Below, in pieces: positions 20,993-33,029 of a stretch of 64,000 nt of DNA. The translations under genes and the position numbers were made by a program. The notes beneath the pieces were generated by a model. The model did not search any database, had not been told where the DNA came from, and worked only from the letters and a program-made list of their open reading frames with translations. Source of the DNA: Diphasiastrum complanatum (lineage: Eukaryota > Streptophyta > Lycopodiopsida > Lycopodiales > Lycopodiaceae); NCBI GenBank assembly GCA_029204225.1, contig CM055112.1, positions 26,239,922 through 26,303,921 on the forward strand, in the 5' to 3' direction. Position 1 is the first letter of the stretch, and each line of letters starts with the position of its first letter.

Positions 20993-23900
20993 ATATAGGA
21001 AAAATAGTTTGTAATTCTTTGACTGTGTAACTGAGCTTATAACTTGAAATAGTTTCAGTGGATGTTATCAAACAGTTGAACGAACACTATGCGTTTTACT
21101 TTTTTGAACTCAATATGCTTTAAGGTAAGTTATAATGTCAAAGTATGCTGATATCTAGCTAGGTATACAGTGGTAATGAGTAGTATGTTGAATTGATGTA
21201 AGTAGAAAGATTCATTTCATGTAAGCCTTACTGCCATCTCGTATTTTTTAGAGTGGAGCCTTGGAAATGTAAGTAAATAAGCATATTATTGTATGCCTAG
21301 CCCTCTAGTTTATTGGATCCTCTCAGGTATTTGAGTGTAGGTTTGCTTTTGTGGGGATAATTTGTTGTGCCCGTTTCTCAAGGTCTGTATTGAAAAACTT
21401 TTCTATGAATGGTGTGTTATTTATGACGTCATTGTTGTAGCTTGAAGGTGAGTTGCAGTTTTCCAGCCTCCAGCTGTATGTAGTAAGTTAGAATAGCTCA
21501 CTGCTATTGAAAAATTGTGCAGACATTTTTATCTAAAGACAGTAGTTAGGAGTCAGGGCACGTGGAAGTTTGACGATATAAGGGCACCAAATAAGTTTGA
21601 TGAAGTTTTACTGTTGAACTTTTTGATGAAATCTGATCATGTGCTTATATACAAAAGGATATTCATTTTTCCTCATTTCAAAAGTAATGCATGAATGTAG
21701 CATATACTGAAGCTGGGCAGATATCATCACAACCTTCTTTTGATAAGCATACACAACGAATTTTCACACTGATTTTTGAGAATTCTAACAAAACCCTTGT
21801 GTAACTTGGAAGGCATAGTTGCAGAGAATTTTCGATTCTCAGGCTATAGAGATTCGCAAATCTCGATTCTCAGCAGAGAATGGTTGTTCAATTTTTTTTT
21901 CTTTTGAGCTGGTTTTTGGCACATTGTTTCAGCTATATAGATATCCTGAAATGGACCATACTGTACCTGAAACTACTGGCAACCTACATAAATGCATTGC
22001 TTTCGTCAAGAGCTTCAAGCTGATGTTACCCACTAAAATAAAAAAACGATTCTCAAAACCCTAAAAAGAAGTTTCAGCATGGAGAAAATTTATCAGGTGG
22101 AACAATCCCATCAACCTTACTATGCCTTGAATTTTGTGCATTCATAGAAATGGCTTATTTTGGCTTGTTGCATGGTAAATGCTTTGCTCATCGTTAATTG
22201 AAGTGTATTTATTCTTAAACATGCACTTTGAGGCTATTAGTGTTACTTTTGGTGAGATAGAACATCCTTAATTAAATCATCATCTATTTACATGTGGATT
22301 ACTTGGCTTGTATCTATATGTAGAATTCTCTACTTAATTCTTTATGAAATTATTGCAAATTTCTATCTCAAGTACATTGATTGTGTCTCAATATAAGTTG
22401 AGCTCTTCTAATTTAGTTCACGTTTGCTTTTGGCGGTAATGACACCTTGGCCAATAAGTTTATTCTCCTCTTGGGTTCTTTCTTGTTGAGATTCTTAATA
22501 TGTCAGGTTTGCTTGAGCATTTTGAGTCTCAGATTCTTCTTGCACTTAATTCTATTTAGGGCTTTGACCATTGCAAGTTACTTTAAATTTTGGCTCTTTG
22601 AAGTATTAGTTTGTGACAACTCCACCTCCATTAATATTTTGGATTCTTTTTTCTTATGGCTTCATCTTGTAATTTCTTGTAGTTTCTAGATTGTAGCCTT
22701 TAGTCATGTCTTGAATTCTCAACTTTGAACTTTTGTTGACTTTTCTCGACATTTTATTGTTGTCAAATTTCTTGGATTTTTTGTCGATATTTGAGTGTTT
22801 TTTGGATATTTGAAGCTTGACTTGTGTGGAGTTTATTCAAGTTTCTTCAATATTTCACATTTCACACTTTTCAAGTTCTGGAGTTCTTGCTAGTTTTGTC
22901 ACTTTCCAAAGGCTAAGCTTTGTGGATGTTTCATTTTTTCTCTTCTTGCTCGTGTTGGAACTTGTTTATATTTATCCAGTCTTCAGCTTTCATTACCTAG
23001 AATTCTTGTCTTCTCACTCTTTGCCTCCTCTCAAGTCTTGGCATGTATCGAGAGTCGTGTTTGAATTTATTGGCCTTTGAAAAGCTATTTAGTACCATGA
23101 TACTGTTTGTGCTAGCATATGCCACAACACAAAGACAGCATTCAAAGAACGTGTCCGAAGGCGAGGCCCGACATTCACCGAGGACAGTCACGGGACGCAC
23201 GCAGCGTGCCCGATACCCCTGATGATTGAGATCATATCTTTTTTCAGAGATATCCCTATGAAGGGACCTCTAAAGAAAGGATATTACACTTTATAATGCT
23301 GTTGTGTTTTAAGATATCGCAATTTATAAATTTTCTTTGGGCCCTTCACTAAACCTAGACTCTTTCGATTCCATTGACGTTATAGATAAAATTAGCATTA
23401 CCCATTGTACTTGCGTTTTGGACTTTTGTTTGCAAAGACATGCCGAGCCCCCACACTACACTATCGTGATTATTGTATCTTGTCAATCCTATCTGCCCTT
23501 TTGACACCTCAAAGACATTCTTTCGTTCTTTCTTTCTCTCTTTCTAGAGAAACATTTTCTTTCTTGCAGCTGGTAAAATCACAGTTATTTTGAATTCTAT
23601 CAAGTCGTAAATACCTGTAACATCAACATCCACAAGCTCCCTGCTGAGGGCACAATTATCACACATACCTGCAGTCAAATAAAGCAGAAATCTTATGTGC
23701 GAACATCAAAACTTTATAATGTCTTTTGCCTGGTAGCATAGAACAATGCTCTAAACCCGCAGCCTTCCTTTTCACTGAAGTCGTAAAACTGTGAGATAAG
23801 CAATCTATCCTATCTCAATGGCACAGATCAACATACCATTACAGTCTTGCAACTTCTCTCCAAAATGATGGAAAAATGCTGCTCTCCGACATGCTCGTTT

Positions 23901-24339
23901 TGACTAGACTTACCATGCCTCCCAGGAAAAGAAGTTTCAGTAGGAAACTAGTAAAGGGACACGCACGAGTTTCATGATCCAGCTTGAAATTTTTGAAAGC
24001 TAAGACAATGTAGCATGAAAAGTGAAAGATGTCAAACAGGTTTTTGTACTATATTAGTTAAAGAGTTGATGTTGATGTTGATGATTCAACTTGAAATTGT
24101 GTTATGGATTGTATAAGATAGACCAAAAGGGAGAATGGTGAAACCATTTTTTTTTCACTGTCACTAATGCTTTGTATTATCAAAGAGATCGCATTTTCAT
24201 TTATTCATTAGTGATCTTTTTCAATGATCTTGTTCCTTGTGAGTAGTTATTCAAAGGTAATGTATCGCTCATCATTTCTTGTATTGATTCAATAGTAACT
24301 TTTGAGGAGATGGCATGTGCAAAATGAAACACATACCTA
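20993..24339. other. HY5-like 3' flank and unassigned DNA
   Basis: Probable 3' UTR followed by intergenic sequence. 22400-23080 is strongly T-rich and yields long but low-complexity ORFs with no homology. A short GC-rich, CpG-bearing patch lies at about 23135-23222. No gene supported. Confidence 0.5.
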
Positions 24340-24600
24340 TTCCTTATTTGGATTCATAGATCTTTGGCAATTTTTTGATTACTTTATAAATCACATGAGA
24401 AGGTTTGTTGCTATGACAAACAAAAGTGGTGCAATCAAGCAACCTCGCTTGACTAGCCTTTAAGTTTTGAAGGGTTCAATAAGTTCTCCATTGAGGGTGA
24501 AATTTTTTAAAGCATGTCGACAAAGAATGTGAATCCATTTAATGAGTTTGTCTCCTAAATTAAATGCACGTTAAGTAGGGGGAGAGAAAATACCTTTAGA
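24340..24600 (-). pseudogene. L1-like LINE reverse-transcriptase relic
   Basis: On the minus strand the phrases LIKWIHILCRHALKNFTLNG, ELIEPFKT and GCLIAPLLFVIATNLLM follow in order. They match the RT palm region of plant L1 LINEs (IxWI...VxxNGxxxxxFxxxRGxRQGCPLxPLLF). Stops replace coding positions. No other LINE domain was recognised nearby. Confidence 0.72.
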
Positions 24601-25729
24601 GACTGTTGTATTCTTAGCAAAGCTTAAGTAACGAGTTAAATAGGTTCTACACTCTTATGTGCAAGCCTTTTTTTTATGCTCATACTAACTTCTAGTTGCT
24701 AGGAATGAATTTTTCTAATAATAGTTGTTCGTTTTTATGTAATTTGTACATCGAGAACACATGATGTTTGATTTGCACGTACAGTATCTATTATCTTGTA
24801 AAAATGTTGTGACCCAGAATATTGACTTCTGTGATCAATTATTGAAGTCATTTCCCTTTTTGGTCAAAGTGTGATAAGGCTTGTGTTCATATATGCACAC
24901 AATGTATTTTCTTAGCATATGTTCTTAGTCATTCCATAGAAAGGAGTATTACATGTCCAAAAAATTTCTGTAAAATTATGGAGGAAACATTTCAAGGTCT
25001 AAATGGTTTTGTAGCATAAAGATTTTGAGTGGCTTTAAAATCTCTTTTCTTGTCATTCCAATTTTCAGCTTTCTTGTTAACTTCTTGCTAGTTTGATTCA
25101 AAACATTGATTTATCTAGCTAATTAGGGCACACTTTGCTAGTAGATATTTTTAGAATGGCTATAAACAAGAGCTTTATGCTCTAGTGGAGTTTGTTCTAC
25201 TATTTTGTTTGTGAATGCATTTAAGTTGTTGCATTATGTAGTGTTTTTGTTTCGTCATTTCTACATAAACATGTATGTACTCAATTGTTGTGGTATTTAC
25301 TTATGAATGATGCCTCAAGCTTTACTAATTCATACATCACATTTCAACACTTGACATAGGGAAGCGTGAATGTCCATACCTACTATATAGGATTTCTAAA
25401 AGTAGACAATTGTAAAAAAATGTAGTGACGACATGGCCAATACCTTGCATGTTATGCACATCATGTCTTGCTTGCAATTTGCTTGAAAGTGATGGCTCAA
25501 TTTTTTCAATCGATAGATATATATATGAAGAACATGTATTTGAAAGGAATCTTTGTGATAGCTAGTAAGATATGGATTTATGAAAGATTGTTTGAAATGC
25601 GCACTTTTGTGCACATTTTGCTACAACACTAGTGTTAAAGTGAAGTCAGATCCCTTATAAATTTTTTGATCAAAGAAGAAACTATTTTTTCATTCAAATC
25701 GAGATTGTATTGAGCTAGTTTTGAATTCA
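24601..25729. other. Unassigned AT-rich DNA
   Basis: No supported gene. May include further decayed LINE sequence, but no motif was recognised. Confidence 0.4.
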
Positions 25730-25975
25730 TTTAGTTGATCAACATTGTGGATATTTTGGGATAGGCCATTAGGCTCTATATATGACTAGTTCAAAGAGAT
25801 CTTTCACTCATCTTGCATCCTACAAAGGTTCTCTCTAGAAACTCTATTTCCATTTCTAATGATAGTAAATGCAAGATAGAGGGAATTGGTGTTGGATCCA
25901 CTATGATACTTAAGCTAGATGATGTGCTTTTTGTGCCTAATCTCACTATGAATCTCATAAGTGATAGATAGACAG
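25730..25975 (+). pseudogene. Copia protease fragment
   Basis: Reads NDSKCKIEGIGVGSTMIL then LDDVLFVPNLTMNLIS, the part of Copia protease downstream of the DSGA active site. The active site itself is not visible. Unlike its neighbour at 26549-28300 it lies on the plus strand, so it is a separate insertion. Confidence 0.75.
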
Positions 25976-26548
25976 ACAAACAGAGACATGTTTAGTAATT
26001 TTGAGCCTAGTGCAAGTCTCGTGTATTTTCTTTTACAAGAGAAATTGAATGAAATTTCTTGACAAACATTGTTCACCATCAACTGAGCTTAGTTTTTTGG
26101 CACTTACCTAGATAGTTCATAAGCATTTTTGACGAACGTAGTTAATCAAGGTGACTTGTCCAATAGGCTATTTAACTACATGGTTTAAGTCCCAAAGTAT
26201 TCAAGAAGTCTCAAATTTTCTAAACATGTATCTTTGGTCAAATGCTTGATGATGGATTTCAAGTGTGGAAATGGTGAACTCAACCAACCCTTTTTCAACA
26301 CATTCCTCAGACAGCTGATAGTTCGAGACAACCGATAGTTTGAGACACACCATCGACACCGACAGTTGAACACAACAACACATTCACATTGAACGGTTGA
26401 ATAGCCACCGAATTATCGAATGTCTACTAGCACCGCAACGAACTGTCGAGCGATTCGAATTATCGAATTCGAAACCCGACAGTCGTGAGGCATACAAATA
26501 GTCGAATTTGGAACTTGAAAGTTTGATGTTCCGAAAGAATTTGATAGT
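25976..26548. other. Unassigned, with TTCGAA-type short repeats
   Basis: Between two Copia relics. 26300-26520 contains several imperfect copies of cgaattatcgaa and gtcgaa-like words. Short ORFs there (26185-26383, minus) show no domain. Confidence 0.4.
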
Positions 26549-28300
26549 TCAACTATATGAGCTTTGCCTTACCTTTGAGATCAATAAACTGATCTTTGAT
26601 GAAGATGACATCCCCACTAGTAAATATCTTTGACTCGAACAACTTATAAGCTTTATCTGAAGTAGTGTAGCTGATGAATATAGACTTGATACTTTGGAAG
26701 TCGAGCTTCTTCTTGAGATCATGCGGAATCTGCGCATAAGCGATACATTTAAAAACTCGTAAGTTTGATAAAGAAGGTTTGGAGCTCGTCCAAACTTCGT
26801 ATGGTGTTTTGTATGAGAGACCTTTAGTAGGACATATGTCTGAATATAAGCTACAGTGGAAACAACTTCAGCCCAGAAGGACTTCGGAAGAGTCGCATGT
26901 GATAACATGCACTTTGCTGATTCAACTAAGGTTCTGTTCTTTCTCTCAGCAAGACCATTCAACTGAGGCGAGCATGAGGTAATGCATTGTTGCTCGATGT
27001 CGTCGTTGAGGCAGTATTCCTTGAATTCGGTAGAGATATATTCTCCCTCGTTGTCAGACCTCAGTGATTTAATTCTTTTACCAGTTTGATTTTCTCCATG
27101 CTCTTTGAATTGTCGAAATTTATTGAAAGCCTCCAATTTATGCTTAATGAAATAGACAAGTGTTCTTTTTGAATATTTGTCAATAAAGGTAATAAAATAC
27201 TTTGCATCTAGCAATGATGAAGTTTGCATTGGACCACATATATCTGAATGAACAACGTCTAACAAATCTTTTGTTGCTTGCCTATGACTCGATTGAAAGG
27301 GAATCCTAGTCCGCTTTCCAACTATGATAGACAGGGAGGTCGACTTTGTCAGATGGATAGTCGAGATCAAGTGATAGGGATCATTTAGACATGTATGAAA
27401 CAAATGTATGATTCAAGTGTCCTAATTGATGATGCCATAGTAATGATTACTGACAAGAACAGAGGTTTTCAAGGCTTGACTGGTATCAAAATAACAATGT
27501 GCCAATCTATATAAGTTTTCATGCCTTTTGTCGAGTGCAATGATCTTACTTGTCATATCAATAATTCGGCATTGATCAGACTCGAACTCTACCTTATTAC
27601 CTAAATCAATGATTCTTGCTGATAATATATTTGTAGAAAGTTTATGAACATACAAAATATTTGATAGTAGTTTGAATCGATTATGCTAGAATTTCAATCC
27701 CATGACACCTTTACCTTCGATAGTGTGAGTGCCATCATCACCAAGATAAACGTATGTTATTGTACTGTAAGGCGTATAGTAGTGAAAATGATCATGATGA
27801 TTGGTCATATGTTGAGTAGCTCCAGAATCCAGAATCCAATCCAATAGCGACTTTTGGTCTTTGACCATAAATGCTCCTTCGTCCATGCCAAGATTGGGAG
27901 ATGTTGTGATTACATTCGCCTGTTGATCTGCCTGCTGGCTAGCATTCTTTGCTTTGAGAACCCTGCAATCTTGGATCTCATGATTAGTGCGCTTTCAATA
28001 CTTACAGAACATCTTCTTCTTCGACCGTGGATTTGATAATTGTTCTTGACTTTGTGGCAGTTTTTGATTTGCTGCAATATGCTTAGAGCTGTTTTGCTTC
28101 TATCATTTTGAGCCTTTGTTGACATATAAATCTTGAGATGATGAAGTCGACGAAGCATCTTGACATCTTCGATTATCTTCTTGCAACAACATAGTGATAA
28201 CTCTTGTAAGAGTCAAATCTGAGTGTGTCGATATGATCATCACCCACTTCTCATATGTAGAGGGCAAGCTTGAAAGCAATGCCATAATTGCATCCTGATC
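26549..28300 (-). pseudogene. Copia gag-protease-integrase relic, minus strand
   Basis: From right to left: gag end (MALLSSLPSTYEKW), a zinc knuckle whose second Cys is now a stop (CKY-stop-KRTNHEIQDC), then protease with DSGATQHM and IEGKGVMGLKF. A pre-integrase piece (27422-27655) follows, and an integrase core over 26549-27403 with VHSDICGP, RSDNEGEY and QLNGLAERKNR, so the D-D-E residues are all visible. The frame breaks several times. RT and LTRs are absent. The upstream stretch 28300-28980 is not recognisable gag. Confidence 0.9.
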
Positions 28301-29010
28301 ATGTTGGAATTAAGCATCACTCCAACTCACCAGAATTCGACTCATTAGTATTTTTTTAAATGACAGAATTCGCAGAGGATGTATAGAAATCGTACAGACT
28401 GTGGACGATTTTGTGGTATGACTGGCAAATTCTGATACTGAGTTTTTGCTGACAAATGAAAAAAATAGTGAAAAATGTGAGTTTCTGACAGAAAACAAGC
28501 TAAATCTCTGAGATAGAATTCGCGGAGATCTTGGAGGACTGATGTTTGATAGATATAGCCTCAGGGAAGCCGACGAATTCTAAGACCAAGATTTGATTGG
28601 AAAATAATGGATTTTGACAGTATATCAAGGTGTTTTCAGAGAATCTGAGCAGGGTCAGAATTTGTGGAGGTGATAGAATGGAAGATCAGGGTCTATTATG
28701 GCTGTAGACAGACCAACAAATTCTAATATACCCATTTGGTCGAAAAAAATGTTATTTGGGTCACTTTTTCCAAAGAAAATGTCGAAGTTGACACGTTTGT
28801 TGCTTCCCCCCGGCTTGACAGGTTGCTTTGCAGCTCGTTGAGGACCTGGAGAGAAGTCTCGTGCTGTAGTGTGAAGAGGAAAAACAAGCAAGCATACACA
28901 CAAGCACGTGAGCGAAAAAATGAAAAACGAGAAAAACTATGTAGAAAATCTTAAAAAACGGCAACTACGCCAATGTTGGAAGTATTCCTACTTTCTACGG
29001 TGGCTAGGTC
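28301..29010. other. Unassigned stretch before the Helentron segment
   Basis: No domain found on either strand. Includes short recurring words (agaattcg, cgaattct). It may be leader of the Copia relic to the left. Confidence 0.35.
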
Positions 29011-29942
29011 TAATGAGAGGTCACATTACCCAAATGCTACGAACTATTACAAACAATGCGTTAAGAAAATACAGATTTTATTGATGTGTTAAATAGACTA
29101 CATGAAACACAACACAACAAACTCGAGTTAGATTGGTTAAATAGTCATTGCTACATACCATATATATCTGTACCAAATACACCATACATATGTCAAACAA
29201 ACAAAATTGTGTATGAATACAAATTGTGCATGAATACAATAGACAAGCTTTTGAAAATGCAGTTGGTAAAACATTTATTTTTCAATCTATCGACATATGT
29301 TCTAATACATGCAGCAACAAAATTTCAATCCTTGATAATCCCGCCCAAACTGCTGCACTCTTGAAAACAATACAAGTTAAAACTAGAATGCTCGTCGAAA
29401 TTTGTAGCACAAATATTAATATTGAAGATGGACTTGTTAATGGTGCAGATGGTATTTTTCAAACAAAAACGACAATTCAAGCAATTGACAATATATGGAT
29501 TGAATTTTTTGATATAACAATAGGTACGAAAGCAAAGCATGAACATTTTCAAATATACGAGTTTCATGATATAAACAAAACTTGGACTCCTATTCACAAA
29601 ATAGTAAAAGAATTTCAAATTGGACACTCGGCTTTAAATACAGTAACTAGAAAACAGTTTTATGTTATAGTTGCACGTACAATACATCGTGCACAAGGGC
29701 TAACTATGAACACATTAATTTTTAATCTGAACGATATTCGACATGGTTTGGCATATACAACATTGACACATGTACGGAACATAAACAACCTACATTTCGT
29801 TTCACCTTTGCAAACAAATAATTTTAAACTAGATAAAAACGTTCAAATTGAGAACGAGCGACTTCGTGCCTTGACAAATGGTATCTATCTATACCTGACA
29901 CCCAGATTCATTGTAACATGTATCTTATTGTCTACTCATTGA
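29011..29942 (+). pseudogene. Pif1-like helicase C-terminal half (Helentron)
   Basis: Visible blocks in order: CYELLQTMR followed by TAA where family members have Gln; DFIDVLNRLHETQHNKLELD; a TNKIVYEY block; VKTRMLVEICSTNINIEDG with LVNGADG; then QFYVIVARTIHRAQGLTM (helicase motif with the conserved His, Gln and Gly) and AYTTLTHVRN. In the last block the usual Ser-Arg of the arginine finger reads Thr-His. A 17-bp tandem duplication at 29204-29237 shifts the frame. The helicase would unwind DNA during rolling-circle transposition; this copy is inactive. Confidence 0.85.
29204..29237 (+). repeat. 17-bp tandem duplication causing a frameshift
   Basis: The units 29204-29220 and 29221-29237 differ at one base. 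Helicase homology continues across them only with a change of reading frame, which fits a single extra 17-bp unit (17 is not a multiple of 3). Confidence 0.85.
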
Positions 29943-30546
29943 ATACTCGATCCTTACAAAATCACATTCTTGATATTTGTGCCGATCCAAACCTAATGTC
30001 ATCACATATATTATGTCTACAAGAAACAAAAAACATGTACAAGCACCCATATTTTTCTCCTTTTTTTTGTACATTATCGGACAATTACAAATTCGTAGGA
30101 ACAAATATAGCACATAAGGAAAATCAAACATTCAAAAATACACCATGCATAATACCGAAACTGTACAAATTTTATACACTATATTCGATACCAGCCTAGT
30201 ATTACATATATGTATCATGACATTATATCAAAAACCACATTCAAACCTAACATCTTTTATTCAAATATTAGATAGAATTCTTTCAAACATTGCGTTACAT
30301 ATTCCTGTCATTATTCTCAGTGACTTTAATATCGATATGCTATGTCAAATTGACCATTCAAATGCACTTTATATATGTATGCAACAATATGATTTTAAAT
30401 TACAATTTCAAAATACCACACCTGTGTGCGAAAGTCAACTAGACCATATCTGGACCAACAACCAAAACTTCAAACGTACCTCAAGATCAACACACGCATA
30501 TTGGAGTGACCATTCTCCTTTTTATTACATATTTCGAGCGAATTAA
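29918..30546 (+). pseudogene. EEP (apurinic-like) endonuclease domain, Helentron
   Basis: Open stretches 29918-30199 and 30145-30546 in different frames together carry the EEP signatures. They are YSLNTRSL near the N-terminus, ILCLQETK (metal-binding Glu), ILSDFNID (the conserved Asp and Asn), LDHIW, and YWSDHSPF (the catalytic SDH). All key residues are present, but one frameshift near 30145-30199 separates the halves. In Helentrons this nuclease is fused downstream of the helicase. Here the helicase frame ends at 29942, overlapping the start of this domain. Confidence 0.82.
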
Positions 30547-31261
30547 TATAAATTTATAATGACATTTAGCATGTTTACTTGTTTAAAATATTTTTATTAC
30601 CAAACAATGTACACATATTACAGTGACCATATTATATTATTATAAACATTATTGCTTGCTTACACATGCAATATATCAGCGAACTAGTTCCTTGACACAT
30701 CATGAAAAGCGTTTTTGTATCTATTACAATCAAAATGTTAAAGTAAACAGCTAGTTTTTTTTTTTCCCTAACAACTTGTCACATAAAAAACTAAAGTTCT
30801 CCCACATATACATACATGTCACTCCGCTTAAAAAACAACAAAAGTGACAAATACAACCTATTAGATCCTTACATATACAAACTTTATTTTAGTAATAATC
30901 AATAGATTCTATACAAGATATACATGTAAATTATATGTACTCACTATATTCCCTGAAACAAACCTATTTAAAATCTGTTTTAACAAGGCAGCAGTGTTCG
31001 GGAAAGCCGACATAGTTCAAGAATGGAATCGGCATCTTTTCTCAAAAATCGGCATGGCAAAAATTGTAGAGGATTTCTTATGTCATAAATCTTGAGTTTT
31101 ATAAAAGAAAACCGGCAAGTAAGAGCTTGTCACTCAATAGAGACCGAAGAACTTCTTCACATATCGATTTTTGGAGGGAATCCTCAAAAAGGTTTCCTGA
31201 ACACTGACAAGGCAGGCCATGTGGCCACTTGAGGATTTGTTTTTTGTACAGGAGATCAAAA
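30547..31261. other. AT-rich stretch after the Helentron
   Basis: Up to about 30960 the composition resembles the Helentron and may be its 3' end. No terminal hairpin was defined. Beyond that no feature is recognised. Confidence 0.4.
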
Positions 31262-31345
31262 GGCCTATGTCTAGGTAAATTGTCCGTAAGAAAAAGCTTC
31301 CTAAGGCCTATGTCTACGCAAATTGTCGTAACAAAAAACTTCCTG
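31262..31345. repeat. 43-bp tandem duplication
   Basis: ggcctatgtcta begins at 31262 and again at 31305. The two units are similar throughout. Confidence 0.8.
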
Positions 31346-31635
31346 TTTTTATTAATAAAAGATGAAAAACCTATGAATATTAGAAAGGAATGCATGTTGA
31401 AAGTGTAAAGGACATAAGACGAATGGAGATACTCTACAACTAAAACAAAACAACAATCTCGTGATTTAAAATACGACGTAGTACGGGTGTGGTGTAGAGG
31501 GGTTTCATGTCTGACACTGATGTCGATCGCTGCAGAGGCTGACGTGAATGATTTTCTTCAGATTTTTGCAGCTCAATCACTCTGAAGCAGCAATATAGAG
31601 TAGCAGCTGTGAGACCTGCTTTCCCTGCTTTGATG

Positions 31636-31895
31636 GTGCGTATTGAGCTCTGATACTTTGCTTGCTTTTGTGATTTTGTTATGCTGTGTTTTTTTTCTTC
31701 TTCTGAGAAGCCTCTGTAACGAGTGCAGCTTCTAGCATCCGTAGCACCCCTGCTAAATTCTGTGTGGTTTCTGCCAATGGTGCGTAATCACCTCTGATGC
31801 TTTGTTGTGATTTTTTTATGTTGTATTTTTTTTTTCCGAGAAGCACGAGTGCAGCTTCTAGCATCCGTAGCACCTCTGCTAAATTTTGTATTGTT
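31636..31895. repeat. Tandem duplication of about 143 bp
   Basis: Two units start ggtgcgta at about 31636 and 31779. Both contain gtgcagcttctagcatccg and end in gctaaattytgt. The second is shorter by small deletions. Confidence 0.85.
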
Positions 31896-32463
31896 CAAGT
31901 AGAGCATCTTCAATTACGCACTGCTGCAATGTTTTCGAATGAAGAATCGGGGGTTTCCAGGACTTTAGAAGTACAGGTCAATTGGTTAAAGGCTCTTCCG
32001 AAATTTCACATTTCGAGCGATTTTCACACTTTTAGGATGAGTGCTCCCTAGTTACTGGTATTGTTTGGGGGGTGGGGTGGGGTGGGGGTGATGAGGTGAG
32101 TGCGTCACTTCTCTCCTTGAGGATAGAGTCTTTTCAATGTTACCCACTGATGCTGCAATATGAATAGCTCATTGACATGAACAAGGATCAATTCCGGGTG
32201 TGCAAGCACACAACACGCTGGTAACAAGATCACACGTTTTGGTTTCACGTGTGCTTGCTGCAGGAAAAGGACTGGGATAGAGTTAAAGAGATTAGGGTTT
32301 CAGATTACGGAAATTCCTTGAAGTCTGCAGTTCTTCGATTTTTTGTGGTGTGCTCCTTTTAGGACTGTGCAATCGTGTTGACATTCTCACCTATAATGAA
32401 TCTTTGAGACAAAACAGAAGAGAGGGAGAAAGAAAGAAAGGAAGCTTGCTTTATTAATGTCTT

Positions 32464-32523
<60 letters not shown>

Positions 32524-33029
32524 TTTCTTAATGTATTGTTCTTGCCAAAAGGCACATAAGACTGATTAAGTAAATGTCAAGTGCGTTCTAAACCAGTGGA
32601 GGGTAATATATTTCTCCAAAACATGAATATGAAAATATACTAATAAATTGAATCGTATAAGCTGATACATAAAAGTCCGACTTTGCAACTAGCAGAAAAC
32701 TGAAACTCTCAATCAGTAGATGCTGTCACTATATCCTGCTGAAGTGATATGAAGAAAGTCTTGATGGATTGTGGAGGAAGTATAGCATTTGCGGATGACT
32801 CTCATAATCTTTGCTGCACTTGCAGAGAAAATGCTCTTTTGACTGTACTTTTCCAATAGAACACAACCGGCAAATCTGGTTTTGCCAAGGATTACCCTGG
32901 AAGTGGCTACCTCTATTTGTAGCTCGTGTGAGGCTGTCTTAGTGTGAAGCAACGAGCATGTGACAATCCAAGATGATGGTGCCGTGGTGGAACAATGTCT
33001 CCATGGGGATCGGTCACAAAAAAATCTCC
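31896..33029. other. Unassigned region upstream of the SPT20/PHL-like gene
   Basis: Holds a G-rich run (about 32068-32090) and a (GA)n tract. It could include noncoding 5' exons of the downstream gene, but no splice pair could be proven. Confidence 0.35.
32465..32521. repeat. (GA)n microsatellite
   Basis: About 28 uninterrupted GA units. Confidence 0.97.

Larger units (their letters stand above)
29011..30546 (+). mobile_element. 5'-truncated Helentron-type rolling-circle element
   Basis: The C-terminal part of a Pif1-like helicase is followed by an exonuclease-endonuclease-phosphatase (EEP) domain, all on the plus strand. This order is characteristic of Helentrons, a branch of Helitron-like transposons. 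The Rep nuclease and the helicase Walker motifs should lie upstream but are absent; sequence left of about 29010 is unrelated. The sense strand is poor in G and rich in A and C, unlike its surroundings. Frameshifts and at least one stop show it is dead. A 3' untranslated AT-rich stretch of unknown length follows. Confidence 0.83.

Noticed and set aside
22447-23080. Hydrophobic ORFs that look like membrane proteins
   Set aside because: T-rich DNA gives Phe/Leu-rich frames. No start context, homology or splice support.
29011-30546. Contamination by animal DNA
   Set aside because: Not provable here. The segment is flanked on both sides by plant-type sequence and is degraded like its neighbours, so insertion is more likely.
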